A stretch of DNA of 35,954 nucleotides from contig WTGA01000067.1 of assembly GCA_011523765.1 (NCBI GenBank), positions 1 through 35,954 on the forward strand, read 5' to 3'. A program made the position numbers and the translations under genes. The notes below the pieces were generated by a model. The model saw nothing but the letters and a program-made list of their open reading frames with translations, searched no databases and was not told the origin of the DNA. Shown here piece after piece: positions 1 through 8,342 of the stretch (the first letter of the stretch is position 1; every line of letters begins with the position of its first letter). Source of the DNA: Gammaproteobacteria bacterium (lineage in GTDB: Bacteria; Pseudomonadota; Gammaproteobacteria; Arenicellales; Poriferihabitantaceae).

Positions 1-335
1 TCCCCCCGGATAAAATCCCTCACAACCCGCCGGATGGCGGACCCTCCAGGGGAAGAATGGAGTAAACTATTCCTGAGAAGGAACCTGGATACTGCAAAAA
101 CCCGAGCAACGCAAAACCCTCATTCGCGCCCGATGTTGCATCGCGCGGGCCATGGGAATAGAATCCATTGGTGGCCTGAAGCGATGGCGTCGCTCCATGC
201 AGGCCATGGTGAAACCCGTTTTCCGGCTGTCTGCCGATGGACCGGAAGCGGGGATCAAGACATCCTGCACGCCCGGATGAAACCACCCGGGTGAGGCGGC
301 CAGCATTCATCCGGATGAAACCCAGGTGAATGTCA
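1..335 (+). promoter_or_regulatory. Hairpin-rich leader upstream of creatinase, no gene
   Basis: I see no credible coding sequence in this stretch. It contains three consecutive potential stem-loops on the plus strand. The first pairs CCAGG (46-50) with CCTGG (84-88) and has an inner GAAT/ATTC stem (55-58 with 69-72). The second pairs GCCCGATG (128-135) with CATCG (139-143) and GGGC (147-150). The third pairs GGCCTG (173-178) with CAGGCC (200-205) around an inner AGCGA/TCGCT stem. It may be a structured 5' leader of the creatinase mRNA or chance pairing in GC-rich DNA. It matches no riboswitch class I recognise. Confidence 0.3.
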
Positions 336-1556
336 ATGCATACCCATCTTTCCCGCCCGGAGTTCTTCACGCTCCATAACGGGCCCAGGTCGCCCCTGCC
401 CTTTTCCGACCAGGAATACCGCAACCGGTTGTCTGCGCTCAGGCACCGCATGGCTGAAACCGGCCTGTCGGCGGTTTTGCTGACGTCCATGCACAATATT
501 GCCTATTTTTCGGGCTTTCTGTATTGCAGTTTCGGGCGGCACTACGGCTGTGTGGTGACCGACCGGGACTGCATCACCATTTCGGCCAATATTGATTTCG
601 GCCAACCGGGGAGGCGCAGCTACGGCGACAACCTCATCTATACGGACTGGAAACGCGGCAATTACTGGCGTGCAGTCGAACATGCCCTGGGAGGCAACCG
701 GTCGGTCGGGGTCGAAATGGACCACCTGACATGGCAGTCCGGGAAGGAATTGGAAAGCATGGCGGGCCGGTACCGGTTGCAGGACGTGAGCCGGGAGGTG
801 ATGCGCTTGCGGATGGTCAAGTCCGATGAGGAAATTGCCCTGATCCGGGGGGGAGCAAGAATCGCGGACCTCGGCGGCAGGGCGATCCGGGACAGCATCC
901 GGCCCGGCACGCGGGAAATCGATGTCGCCATGGCCGGACGGGATGCCATGGAGACCGCGATTGCCGAGGCGTATCCGGACAGTGAACTCAGGGATACCTG
1001 GGTCTGGTTTCAGTCGGGGATGAATACCGACGGAGCCCACAACCCGGTCACCACCCGGAAACTCCGACATGGTGATATCCTGAGCCTGAATGCCTTTCCC
1101 ATGATTTCGGGATACTACACGGCACTCGAAAGGACCCTGTTTCTGGGGGATGTGGACGAGGCCTCCCTGGAAATCTGGCGGGGAAACGTACAGGCCCATG
1201 AACTGGGTCTTTCGCTGGTCCGGCCGGGGATCCGGTGTTCGGAAATTTGCGAACAGATCAACCGGCACTTTGGATCAATGGGCCTGTTGCCGTACCGGAC
1301 CTTCGGGTATGGCCACTCGTTCGGCTTGCTGTCGCACTACTACGGCCGGGAATCCGGCCTCGAATTGAGGGAGGACATTGACACCGTACTGGAACCCAAT
1401 ATGGTGATTTCGATTGAGCCGATGCTGACCATTCCCGAAGGTCACCCGGGCGCGGGAGGATATCGCGAACACGATATCCTGGTGGTCACTGAAAACGGCT
1501 CGGACAACCTCACGGGATTCCCATACGGCCCGGAATCCAACGTGGTGCGCGGTTGA
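336..1556 (+). CDS. Creatinase (creatine amidinohydrolase)
   Basis: Hydrolyses creatine to sarcosine and urea in the cytoplasm, giving the cell nitrogen and a C1-bearing amino acid. The sequence follows Pseudomonas creatinase nearly end to end as I remember it: the N-terminal creatinase domain (about residues 25-155, with the FLYCSFGR and YTDW blocks) and the pita-bread M24 fold (about 160-400). The catalytic histidine lies in NTDGAHNP (His235 from this start), and the active-site glutamates are in ALERTLF and SIEPM. The length of 406 aa is normal for the family. The ATG at 336 is preferred because AGGTG (324-328) sits 7 nt upstream; an ATG at 330 would leave almost no spacing. Substrate specificity rests on overall similarity. 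No sarcosine oxidase operon is adjacent, although FAD oxidoreductases occur elsewhere in the window. Confidence 0.9.
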   Translation: MHTHLSRPEFFTLHNGPRSPLPFSDQEYRNRLSALRHRMAETGLSAVLLTSMHNIAYFSGFLYCSFGRHYGCVVTDRDCITISANIDFGQPGRRSYGDNLIYTDWKRGNYWRAVEHALGGNRSVGVEMDHLTWQSGKELESMAGRYRLQDVSREVMRLRMVKSDEEIALIRGGARIADLGGRAIRDSIRPGTREIDVAMAGRDAMETAIAEAYPDSELRDTWVWFQSGMNTDGAHNPVTTRKLRHGDILSLNAFPMISGYYTALERTLFLGDVDEASLEIWRGNVQAHELGLSLVRPGIRCSEICEQINRHFGSMGLLPYRTFGYGHSFGLLSHYYGRESGLELREDIDTVLEPNMVISIEPMLTIPEGHPGAGGYREHDILVVTENGSDNLTGFPYGPESNVVRG

Positions 1557-1598
1557 GGATTCCGCCGCTGCGGACCCGTATGACCGGTGTTTTCCCGG

Positions 1599-1604
1599 TA
1601 TAAT
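1599..1604 (+). promoter_or_regulatory. Possible -10 box upstream of the DUF457 gene
   Basis: A perfect TATAAT lies in the creatinase/DUF457 intergenic region about 100 nt before the next start codon. I find no good -35 hexamer at 16-18 nt spacing, so this is weak. It would let the membrane-protein gene be transcribed separately from creatinase. Confidence 0.25.
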
Positions 1605-1702
1605 CCGGCCCGGTTCCGTTCGCAAGGTTCGGAAGGAACCAACACCGGTCCGGCCGGTCTCACACAGACCCCCGGATTCACTTTCGATTTTGAATAAACA
1701 AT

Positions 1703-2704
1703 ATGGACCCCGTTACCCAGGGTGCCCTTGGCTCCATTGCCTCCCAAAACACTCCCCGTCCCGGAAACCTGTGGATCGCCGGTGTTCTGGGGTTTCTCTC
1801 CGGGCTGGCGCCAGACCTGGACATCCTGATCCGGTCGGACACCGACCCCCTGCTGTTCCTGGAGTATCACCGGCAGTTCACACATTCGCTGGTCTTCATT
1901 CCCGTCGGGGGCCTGATTTGCAGCCTTGTGTTTTACCTGCTGATTGGCAGGCGCTGCCAGCTTTCTTTCAAACAGGTCTTTCTGTATTGCACGGCCGGCT
2001 ATGCCACCCATGCCCTGCTGGATGCCTGTACCTTCTACGGCACCCAGCTGTTCTGGCCATTCAGCCAGACACGAGTCTCCTGGAACACCATTGCAATCAT
2101 CGATCCGGTCTTTACCCTTCCCCTGGTTGGACTGATTTTCCTTGCGGCCATCAGACGGAATGTTCGCTATGCCCGGTTCGCGGCCGCCTGGGTGTTCCTG
2201 TATCTCTCATTCGGAATGGTCCAGCGCGAACGGGTGGAAGCCGCCGGTCTGGAACTGGCGGCGTCACGCGGCCATGACCCGGTCCGGCTGGAGACCCAGC
2301 CAAGCTTTGGCAATCAAATCCTCTGGAACCTGGTCTACGAAGCCGGGGGCACCTTCCACGTGGACGGCATTCGTGCCAGACTGTCCATCCGGATTTACCC
2401 GGGAGAGTCCATCCCCAAACTGGATGTCTCCGCCTCCTACCCATGGCTTGACCCGGATTCCCAGCAGGCCCGGGACATTGACCGTTTCCGATGGTTTGCC
2501 GATGACTGGATTGCCGTGGACCCCCGTCATCCCAACCGCATCATGGATATCCGCAATTCCATGGTGCCCGACAAAATACAGGCTTTGTGGATGATTGAAC
2601 TGGACCCGGCGGCCCCGCCGGACCGTCATGTCGGCTATGTCCATGAACACGGGAAGCATGGCGGGACGATCAACCGGCTTGTCGAGATGGTCCGCGGGTC
2701 ATAG
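1703..2704 (+). CDS. YdjM-type membrane-bound metal-dependent hydrolase (DUF457)
   Basis: Predicted inner-membrane protein of the YdjM/DUF457 family, whose members are annotated as metal-dependent hydrolases without a well-established substrate. The N-terminus has the family signature: MDPVTQGALG, then GLAPDLDI (about residues 32-39) and an HRQFTHSL histidine motif (about 57-64). Four or so hydrophobic segments follow between about residues 65 and 180. The C-terminal 150 residues are soluble and rich in Trp and Asp. The 333-aa length is usual for the long form of the family. It is 146 nt downstream of creatinase on the same strand and converges on the hydroxyproline operon. It has no obvious functional tie to either neighbour. 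Confidence 0.75.
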   Translation: MDPVTQGALGSIASQNTPRPGNLWIAGVLGFLSGLAPDLDILIRSDTDPLLFLEYHRQFTHSLVFIPVGGLICSLVFYLLIGRRCQLSFKQVFLYCTAGYATHALLDACTFYGTQLFWPFSQTRVSWNTIAIIDPVFTLPLVGLIFLAAIRRNVRYARFAAAWVFLYLSFGMVQRERVEAAGLELAASRGHDPVRLETQPSFGNQILWNLVYEAGGTFHVDGIRARLSIRIYPGESIPKLDVSASYPWLDPDSQQARDIDRFRWFADDWIAVDPRHPNRIMDIRNSMVPDKIQALWMIELDPAAPPDRHVGYVHEHGKHGGTINRLVEMVRGS

Positions 2705-2790
2705 GTTCACCGGCCTGCCGGGCATGGGCCCGGGGGTCTCCCGCCAACGGTTTGCGGGCCGCAATGTGCAGGCCGGTGTTCCGGTTGGCG

Positions 2791-3792
2791 CTACATCAGG
2801 AGAAATCCCCGTGCATAGGGGTCACGCTCATCAATACTGATTTGGTTGTGGCCGGTAACCCGCGCCCACCCGGAGACGGTCGGAACGATGGCGCAATACC
2901 GGCCGACACGGGTCCTTTCAACGGCACAACCGGTAAAGAGACTGCCGATAATGCTTTCATGGACAAATTTCTGCCCGATTTCCAGTTCCCCCCTCGATTC
3001 AAGCTGGGCGACCCGCGCCGAGGTCCCGGTCCCGCAGGGTGAACGGTCGATACCGCGGTCACCATAAAACACGACATTCCTCGAATCCGCAGTCCGGTCC
3101 CTGGCCTCGTCTGTCCACATGACGTGACTGACCCGGCGGATGGTTTCATCCTCGGGGTGGACAAATTCCCCGGTCCGGTTGACTGCATCCCGGACCAGGG
3201 GACTGAACCGCCGGATATCATCCACCGTGAACCGGTCCAGCCCCCGGTAGTTTGCCTGGGGTTCCACGATGGCGTAGAAATTTCCTCCGTAGCTGACATC
3301 CATGTCCAGCCGGCCCAGCCCCGGCACCTCCACCGTGATCTCCGTGGAATGGACAAAGGAGGGAACATTCCGGATTTCAACCGAATCCACATAGTGGCCA
3401 TTTCGGGAATACCGGGCCTGCACAAGACCCGCCGGGGCATCCATTTTCAGGATACCGGGTGTTTTCGGGGTCACCAGGTTTTCCTCGATGGCGACCGTGA
3501 CCGTCCCCATGGTGCCGTGACCGCACATGGGAAGACATCCGCTGACCTCAATGAACAAAACACCGAGATCGCTTTCACTTTCGACCGGCGGATAAAGAAT
3601 GGAACCGGACATGGCATCATGGCCGCGCGGCTCAAACATCAGCCCGGTGCGTATCCAGTCGTACCGGGCAAGAAAATGCTGGCGTTTCTCGCTCATGGTC
3701 GCCCCTTCCAGGGTTGGCCGGTTGGAAGTCACCACGCGCACCGGATTCCCGCAGGTGTGGGCATCCACACAGTTGAATACCGTACCGTTCAT
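2791..3792 (-). CDS. 4-hydroxyproline 2-epimerase (proline racemase family)
   Basis: Epimerises trans-4-hydroxy-L-proline to cis-4-hydroxy-D-proline, the first step of bacterial hydroxyproline catabolism. Both catalytic cysteines of the proline racemase superfamily are present: Cys90 in MCGHGT and Cys253 in DRSPCGTGTSA. The Cys/Cys pair excludes the Thr-containing dehydratase subgroup. The 333-aa length is typical. Sequence alone does not cleanly separate the 4-hydroxyproline epimerase from proline racemase. The operon context (D-amino-acid oxidase and DapA-family deaminase) favours hydroxyproline. It is the last gene of the minus-strand operon, and its ATG overlaps the stop of the oxidase gene by 4 nt, which suggests translational coupling. 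Confidence 0.85.
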   Translation of the reverse strand: MNGTVFNCVDAHTCGNPVRVVTSNRPTLEGATMSEKRQHFLARYDWIRTGLMFEPRGHDAMSGSILYPPVESESDLGVLFIEVSGCLPMCGHGTMGTVTVAIEENLVTPKTPGILKMDAPAGLVQARYSRNGHYVDSVEIRNVPSFVHSTEITVEVPGLGRLDMDVSYGGNFYAIVEPQANYRGLDRFTVDDIRRFSPLVRDAVNRTGEFVHPEDETIRRVSHVMWTDEARDRTADSRNVVFYGDRGIDRSPCGTGTSARVAQLESRGELEIGQKFVHESIIGSLFTGCAVERTRVGRYCAIVPTVSGWARVTGHNQISIDERDPYARGFLLM

Positions 3793-5042
3793 GAATTGAA
3801 ACGATGAATGCCGAAAGGTTCAATATCGAAACCGGGGTGGCCGGCCGAGACCAGCTGTGCAACCAGTTTGCCCGTCGTCGCCGCCATGGTCAGGCCTGCG
3901 TGACCATGGCCAAAAGCGTAATACACGTTTCCAAACCGGCCGGAACGCCCGATGACCGGCAGCGAATCCGGGGTGGCCGGCCGCTGCCCCATCCATTTTT
4001 CTCCCCCCGTGTCATCCAGGCCCGGCAGGTATCGACGCGCGATCTCCACCAGCTTGTCGCTTCGACGATAGTTTGGCGGGGCCCGGAGGCCGGCAAATTC
4101 AGCCGCCCCTCCAATACGCAACCCCTCTCCAATGTTGGTCGCCACAAATTTCTCTTCCCCGAATATGACTTCACGATTCAGCCTGATGCCGGGTTTCGGC
4201 AAGGTCGTATTGTAACCCCGCTCGGATTCCAGCAACACGTTCTCCCCCAGTTGTTTGCAGAACTTCCCGGACCATACCCCCGCGGCAATGATGAAGTGGT
4301 CCGCGTGGACGGGTTCTCCTTCGCTCGTCGACAGGGTGTCCACCCGGGTGGCGGATGGATTCACCGAAGCGATTTCCGTTTGCCGGATCCTGCCGCCTGA
4401 CCGGCAGAAATAATCTGCGAGCGAAGTGGCCAGGCCATAGGGGTCCGGAGTGCTGCACCACTGCGGGGTATACATTCCGTACTGGGCGTTCCGTAGGGCC
4501 GGCTCGAATTCCCGGATTTCATCCAGGCTGTTCAGGACCTGCACGGCCACCCCCATGGACTGTTTCACCTCCCACTCGTACCGGTCCTTGTGCGCGCTTT
4601 TCCTTGACCGGTACACCGTGACGGCTCCGTTTTCCACAAACAGGTGATTCAGGCGGGTCCGGTGAAGAAGCGCACGCGTGTCGGTCATGCTGGACTTCAG
4701 GATATCCGCCAGCGCGTTCGCGGCCGCGGTCATCTGTTTCAATCCGCTGACTTTCCGGAAACGCCACAGCCAGGGAATCATCCCGGGGAAATGGGTCGGG
4801 CTGATGAACAGCGGTCCGCTGGGATCGAGCAGCCACCGGGGAACCTTCCAGAGTACTCCGGGCACCGACGCCGGCACCACATCGGTAAACCCGAACCCCC
4901 CGGCGTTGCCCCTGGAGGTCATGCTGCCGGGCGGTGCCGGGTCATAAAGGACCACCCGGTAACCCTGTTCCAGCAGGTGCAGGCCACAGCTGATCCCGAC
5001 GATACCCGCTCCGATCACGGCGCAATCCCGGGATTCACTCAT
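3789..5042 (-). CDS. FAD-dependent D-amino-acid oxidase/dehydrogenase, likely cis-4-hydroxy-D-proline oxidase
   Basis: DadA-like FAD enzyme of the DAO superfamily. In this setting it most likely oxidises cis-4-hydroxy-D-proline to 1-pyrroline-4-hydroxy-2-carboxylate. The dinucleotide-binding GAGIVG is at residues 11-16, with the acidic residue ending the second strand in VVLYD, and the C-terminal FAD-contact region reads GHGHAGLTMA near residue 385. The 417-aa length is normal for DadA-like proteins. It lies between the deaminase gene (113 nt gap) and the epimerase gene (4-nt overlap). A general D-amino-acid dehydrogenase is the alternative. The electron acceptor cannot be read from the sequence. 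Confidence 0.8.
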   Translation of the reverse strand: MSESRDCAVIGAGIVGISCGLHLLEQGYRVVLYDPAPPGSMTSRGNAGGFGFTDVVPASVPGVLWKVPRWLLDPSGPLFISPTHFPGMIPWLWRFRKVSGLKQMTAAANALADILKSSMTDTRALLHRTRLNHLFVENGAVTVYRSRKSAHKDRYEWEVKQSMGVAVQVLNSLDEIREFEPALRNAQYGMYTPQWCSTPDPYGLATSLADYFCRSGGRIRQTEIASVNPSATRVDTLSTSEGEPVHADHFIIAAGVWSGKFCKQLGENVLLESERGYNTTLPKPGIRLNREVIFGEEKFVATNIGEGLRIGGAAEFAGLRAPPNYRRSDKLVEIARRYLPGLDDTGGEKWMGQRPATPDSLPVIGRSGRFGNVYYAFGHGHAGLTMAATTGKLVAQLVSAGHPGFDIEPFGIHRFNS

Positions 5043-5155
5043 GGGCCGGCCTGCAGCGGGCCGGGAACCGGCTGAAGGAGCTCACCCTGAACGGGGCGTG
5101 GCCGGCGAAGGCGGGTTCCAGGCCGGGCATGGGGGTCCCTGTATCCTGCTCCGGT

Positions 5156-6037
5156 CTACAGCAGTTCTTCTGCGGCTTCCCGGAGCCGCGACAGCTCCTC
5201 ATCGGCCAGCGGCTGAACGGGACGGCGGCATTCCCCCAGGTCATGCCCGAGCAATCGGCACAATGCCTTCACGCCCGGGTTAAAGGGATGGTTCCAGACA
5301 AAATCATTCACCGGATAGATCCGGTGCCAAAGCGCCATCGCCTTGTCCCACTGACCTTCCCGGGCCCATTCGTACAACCGGACCGCCTCTTTTGGAATCG
5401 CATTGGATGTCCCCCAGAAACACCCTGCCGCATTGACCATGAGACCATGCAGCATCAGCGGGTCGGCACCGTTGAATACGTGGATACCGGCCCGGGTCAG
5501 TTGCTGGATGCGAATAAAATCCCCGGTACTGTCCTTCAGGTAGTTGATATTGTCGATGGCCATGAGCCGCCGGACAAAGTCCGGTTCCAGGTCAATGCCG
5601 GAATGAACCGGAATGTTATAGGCCATGATTTCCGTATTGACGGCCCGGGCAACTTTTTCATAGTGCTCGAATGTGCCTTCCAGGGTCGGCCCCTCAAAAT
5701 ACGGCGGCAACACCAGCAGGCAATCCGCACCCACCCCCTCGGCATGCCGGGCATACTCGATGGTCTCTTCCGTCATGACCGCCGAGACATGGACGATCAG
5801 CCTGGCCCTGCCTCGGATCTGCCCGGCAGCCAGTTCAGTGAGAGCCAGCCGTTCCTCCCGGGTCAGGAAGGAGAACTCCCCGGTCCCGCCGCAGATACAC
5901 AGGATGTGCACACCGGATTCGACCAGGGTGTCAATATGTCTTTTCTGGGCCGTTTCGTCGATGCCGCGGCCGTTCTCGGCAAAAACGGTACAAACCGGCG
6001 TGCAGACCCCCTTTAGCCGGTCACGGGTCTGTGTCAT
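5156..6037 (-). CDS. DapA/NAL-family lyase, likely 1-pyrroline-4-hydroxy-2-carboxylate deaminase
   Basis: A (beta/alpha)8-barrel enzyme of the dihydrodipicolinate synthase family. In hydroxyproline operons the member of this family deaminates 1-pyrroline-4-hydroxy-2-carboxylate to 2-oxoglutarate semialdehyde. The Schiff-base lysine is Lys168 in NYLKDSTGD, and the tyrosine of the catalytic motif is Tyr140 in AYNIP. The phosphate or carboxylate loop reads GGTGEF at about residues 50-55. The 293-aa length is typical. Its start codon overlaps the stop of the GST gene by 4 nt. It could instead be another DapA-family lyase. The neighbouring epimerase and oxidase support the hydroxyproline role. The next enzyme, 2-oxoglutarate semialdehyde dehydrogenase, is not in the window. 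Confidence 0.75.
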   Translation of the reverse strand: MTQTRDRLKGVCTPVCTVFAENGRGIDETAQKRHIDTLVESGVHILCICGGTGEFSFLTREERLALTELAAGQIRGRARLIVHVSAVMTEETIEYARHAEGVGADCLLVLPPYFEGPTLEGTFEHYEKVARAVNTEIMAYNIPVHSGIDLEPDFVRRLMAIDNINYLKDSTGDFIRIQQLTRAGIHVFNGADPLMLHGLMVNAAGCFWGTSNAIPKEAVRLYEWAREGQWDKAMALWHRIYPVNDFVWNHPFNPGVKALCRLLGHDLGECRRPVQPLADEELSRLREAAEELL

Positions 6038-6711
6038 GAATCTTTCTTATGGACCCGGGACGCGGTGGAATCGAATCGGGGACCGTCCGGGTAATACCGG
6101 TTCCATATCTCCCGAACCACCGGGCGGGCACAGACCTCCATGACCACCCTGGTCAGATTCCTGCGGTGCAGCAATACATCGTTTGCCCGCGGGCTCCACG
6201 TCACCATCATGGTCAGGTACGTGTCCGCAATGGACCGGGTGCTTCCCGCCAGGTACGACTGTTTGTCCAGTACCGATTCCAGCAGATCGAACCCGGCATT
6301 GATGTGTGCGATTGCACTCTTCCGGATTCCTTCCGCCCCGTCGATTTCCGTGGTAAACCGCTTGCTGTAATAATATCGCTGGTATCCCGCGTAGGGGTTT
6401 GTCGCCATGAACAGCAGCCAGCGATACGCCCGGGCCCTTTCCACCGATCCCGGGGCGGGCAGCAATTCCGCTTCCGGAAACGTTTCGGCCAGATGCAGGA
6501 CCATGGCGACCGACTCGGTGAGGACGGTACCATCGGGAAGAACCATGGTCGGAATCTGTCCCATCGGATTCATGGACCGGTAAGCCGCACTCCTGTGCTC
6601 CCGGTTCTCAAAATTAACTTCAACCAGGTCATAGTCCGCACCCGCTTCCTCCAGTGCCGCCTGGATCACAAACCCGGCGGTCAAGCTTGACCAGTACAGT
6701 TTATATCCCAT
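6034..6711 (-). CDS. Glutathione S-transferase family protein
   Basis: Cytosolic GST-like protein with an N-terminal thioredoxin-fold domain (residues 1-78) and an all-helical C-terminal domain. The N-terminus KLYWSSLTAG carries candidate Ser/Thr catalytic residues. The cis-proline segment GQIPTMVLPDG and the glutathione-binding LTESVAM are clear. The C-terminal domain contains IADTYLTMM, the usual N-capping region. The ATG at 6711 is preferred, since a GTG 9 nt upstream would place the GGAG Shine-Dalgarno inside the gene. It is the first gene of the hydroxyproline operon. That is an unusual partner, and its substrate is unknown; it may detoxify a reactive pathway intermediate, which is inference. 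Confidence 0.8.
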   Translation of the reverse strand: MGYKLYWSSLTAGFVIQAALEEAGADYDLVEVNFENREHRSAAYRSMNPMGQIPTMVLPDGTVLTESVAMVLHLAETFPEAELLPAPGSVERARAYRWLLFMATNPYAGYQRYYYSKRFTTEIDGAEGIRKSAIAHINAGFDLLESVLDKQSYLAGSTRSIADTYLTMMVTWSPRANDVLLHRRNLTRVVMEVCARPVVREIWNRYYPDGPRFDSTASRVHKKDS

Positions 6712-7121
6712 GATCTCCACACATTTTTTTCAGGAATCATATCGAATCAGGTGGCCCGGGGCGGGAGACCCCGCTTCCTTCCTGAACCGGTTTCAGCGGT
6801 CCGCCCAATGTTTGAATCCACGTTCCAGGTCCCGTTTGCGGGCTTCTCCGACGGTTTGCGTTCAACCGGTCTCCTGAATGATAAGCCATGCCGTTTCCCG
6901 GTTCTGTGGCGGAATGACTGGCACTTTCGTGTGGGCAAGCCGGATTCCCGGTCCCTTTATAACCCCTGCGACCATCCGTGTAAAGAGTGCCCGTGCCCGG
7001 AAGACAGCCATTTCCACCGGAAAGTGATTCCGGCCAGGCCGCGGTCAAAAGGCCGGATTTTCGGCCGGAAGGTTCCGGTCTGGAACCGCCCCCGGGCAAT
7101 GCGGTGATCTCCCACGGCGTT
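6712..7121. other. Intergenic region, promoter region of the hydroxyproline operon
   Basis: About 410 nt separate the GST gene from the methyltransferase stop codon. Open frames here have no recognisable protein content. The stretch must carry the promoter of the minus-strand hydroxyproline operon, but I cannot pick a convincing -35/-10 pair. No regulator gene is encoded here. Confidence 0.4.
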
Positions 7122-7955
7122 TCAGGCGGGCCGGACACCGGAAAGCAAACGGTAGGAGAACACGCCTTCCTGCAATCCGTGGTCATAGCTGATGGACGCT
7201 TCCATGAACTCCCGGGAGGCCTGGTTCACTCTGTCGGCCTGCGAATTCAGGAAGCAAAACAGCAACCAGCCTTTGTGGATCCTCCCGGTGGACTCCGCGG
7301 CCTCGGAGGACAGGTCCTGGTCCCGGATCTCCACAAATCCCGCTTTTTCCATGACGGCAAGCACCTCGCGCCATGGCTCAAGTGGCGGCATGCGCCAGCC
7401 GTGCTGCGCGGTGGCATGCATGGCTTTTTGTGCTTTGGACATCGTTTCACCGCTCAGGAGTCCTTCGAGTGCCCGCCAGTATCCTCCCGGCCGGAGTACC
7501 CGGCAGACGCCCCGGAGATAGGCGAGCTTGTCCTGTGCATAACAGAACGTCTCATGATTCAGGACCGCGTCGAAACTCGCATCGGCAAACGGCAGGTCCA
7601 TGAAGTCCCCGTAGTGGAACTCGACCAGGTGACCGACCCGGCGCTGTTGGGCATGTTGTGTTGCCACCGCGACATGAGATTCGCAGTTGGTCAACCCGGT
7701 GACCTGTACGCCATGGGTTTCCGCGAGCGTGATTGCCGTGCCGCCGACCCCGCAGCCGGCATCCAGCACCCGTTTCCCCGGCCGCAGACCGCACCCCTGC
7801 ACCAGGGTCTGGTTGGCCCGTTCCAGGCCTTCCCGATGGGTTTTGGTGTCCGGTCCCCACAGGCCGAAATGGCAGGCCAGCAAATCGCCGCCGAATTTTT
7901 CCATGCGCTCGGTCAAATCGGCGTAATGATCGGCAACCGATGTCAGCGTCTTCAT
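7122..7955 (-). CDS. Class I SAM-dependent methyltransferase
   Basis: A Rossmann-fold methyltransferase of the methyltransferase-11/25 type. Motif I is VLDAGCGVGG (residues 63-72), the acidic post-I region follows in VTGLTNCE, the motif II/III region is FYGDFMDLPF-like (HYGDFMDLPF), and CRVLRPGG is the usual post-motif III strand and turn. The substrate is not recognisable; the overall look resembles small-molecule and sterol/tocopherol-type methyltransferases. The ATG at 7955 is chosen because GGGGGG lies about 8 nt upstream and homology-like sequence begins there; a frame open to 8042 would add 29 atypical residues. It is transcribed divergently from the PhyH operon. Confidence 0.8.
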   Translation of the reverse strand: MKTLTSVADHYADLTERMEKFGGDLLACHFGLWGPDTKTHREGLERANQTLVQGCGLRPGKRVLDAGCGVGGTAITLAETHGVQVTGLTNCESHVAVATQHAQQRRVGHLVEFHYGDFMDLPFADASFDAVLNHETFCYAQDKLAYLRGVCRVLRPGGYWRALEGLLSGETMSKAQKAMHATAQHGWRMPPLEPWREVLAVMEKAGFVEIRDQDLSSEAAESTGRIHKGWLLFCFLNSQADRVNQASREFMEASISYDHGLQEGVFSYRLLSGVRPA

Positions 7956-8342
7956 CTCACAATCCCCCCGTTGGAACCCGTGGACCATGATACAACAATC
8001 CTGTCCGGTTTGCGGACGGGAACCGGATCGATTTCCGGCCACCGCCCGGTCAGCCCCATTTGGTCGTGCCGCGCTTGTAATGAGGAAGAAAATCCGGGTT
8101 GGGGATGAAAAACAGCGGAAAGGCCGCTTGAACCGGCTGTGAATTCAACCGGTTGCGGTCACCGAAAAACGCTCGTGAAAGCGGATTCACCCCGTTTTCC
8201 CCGGAACCCGGTCGCCCTCCCATCCGGCGGCCTCACTGGCAGACCCCGCTTTTCCAGCCGGGAGAACCGGCACCGTTCGCATGAAAAGATGATAGAATCC
8301 GGGCAGGCCTGTTGCCCTGCTCTGAAGTCCGAAAAATCAACC
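7956..8342. other. Divergent intergenic region
   Basis: The 387 nt between the methyltransferase start and the PhyH start should hold both promoters. Apart from the possible gene remnant at 8050-8205, I see no repeat, RNA or clear promoter. Confidence 0.35.
8050..8205 (-). pseudogene. Possible 3' remnant of an unidentified gene
   Basis: On the minus strand this stretch reads as a coherent protein tail of about 50 residues ending FLPHYKRGTTKWG and a TGA stop at 8052-8050. The composition and codon choice are like the neighbouring genes, but there is no start codon and no body of a gene upstream. I do not recognise the family. It sits between the divergent methyltransferase and PhyH genes. It may be the C-terminal fragment of a gene deleted from this locus, or a chance open frame. 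Confidence 0.3.

Noticed and set aside
1-335. Glycine or guanidine riboswitch
   Set aside because: The conserved core motifs of these classes are not present as I remember them; only generic hairpins are.
1690-2277. 195-codon frame on the plus strand overlapping the DUF457 gene
   Set aside because: The other frame carries the clear family signature; this one is proline/arginine-rich shadow.
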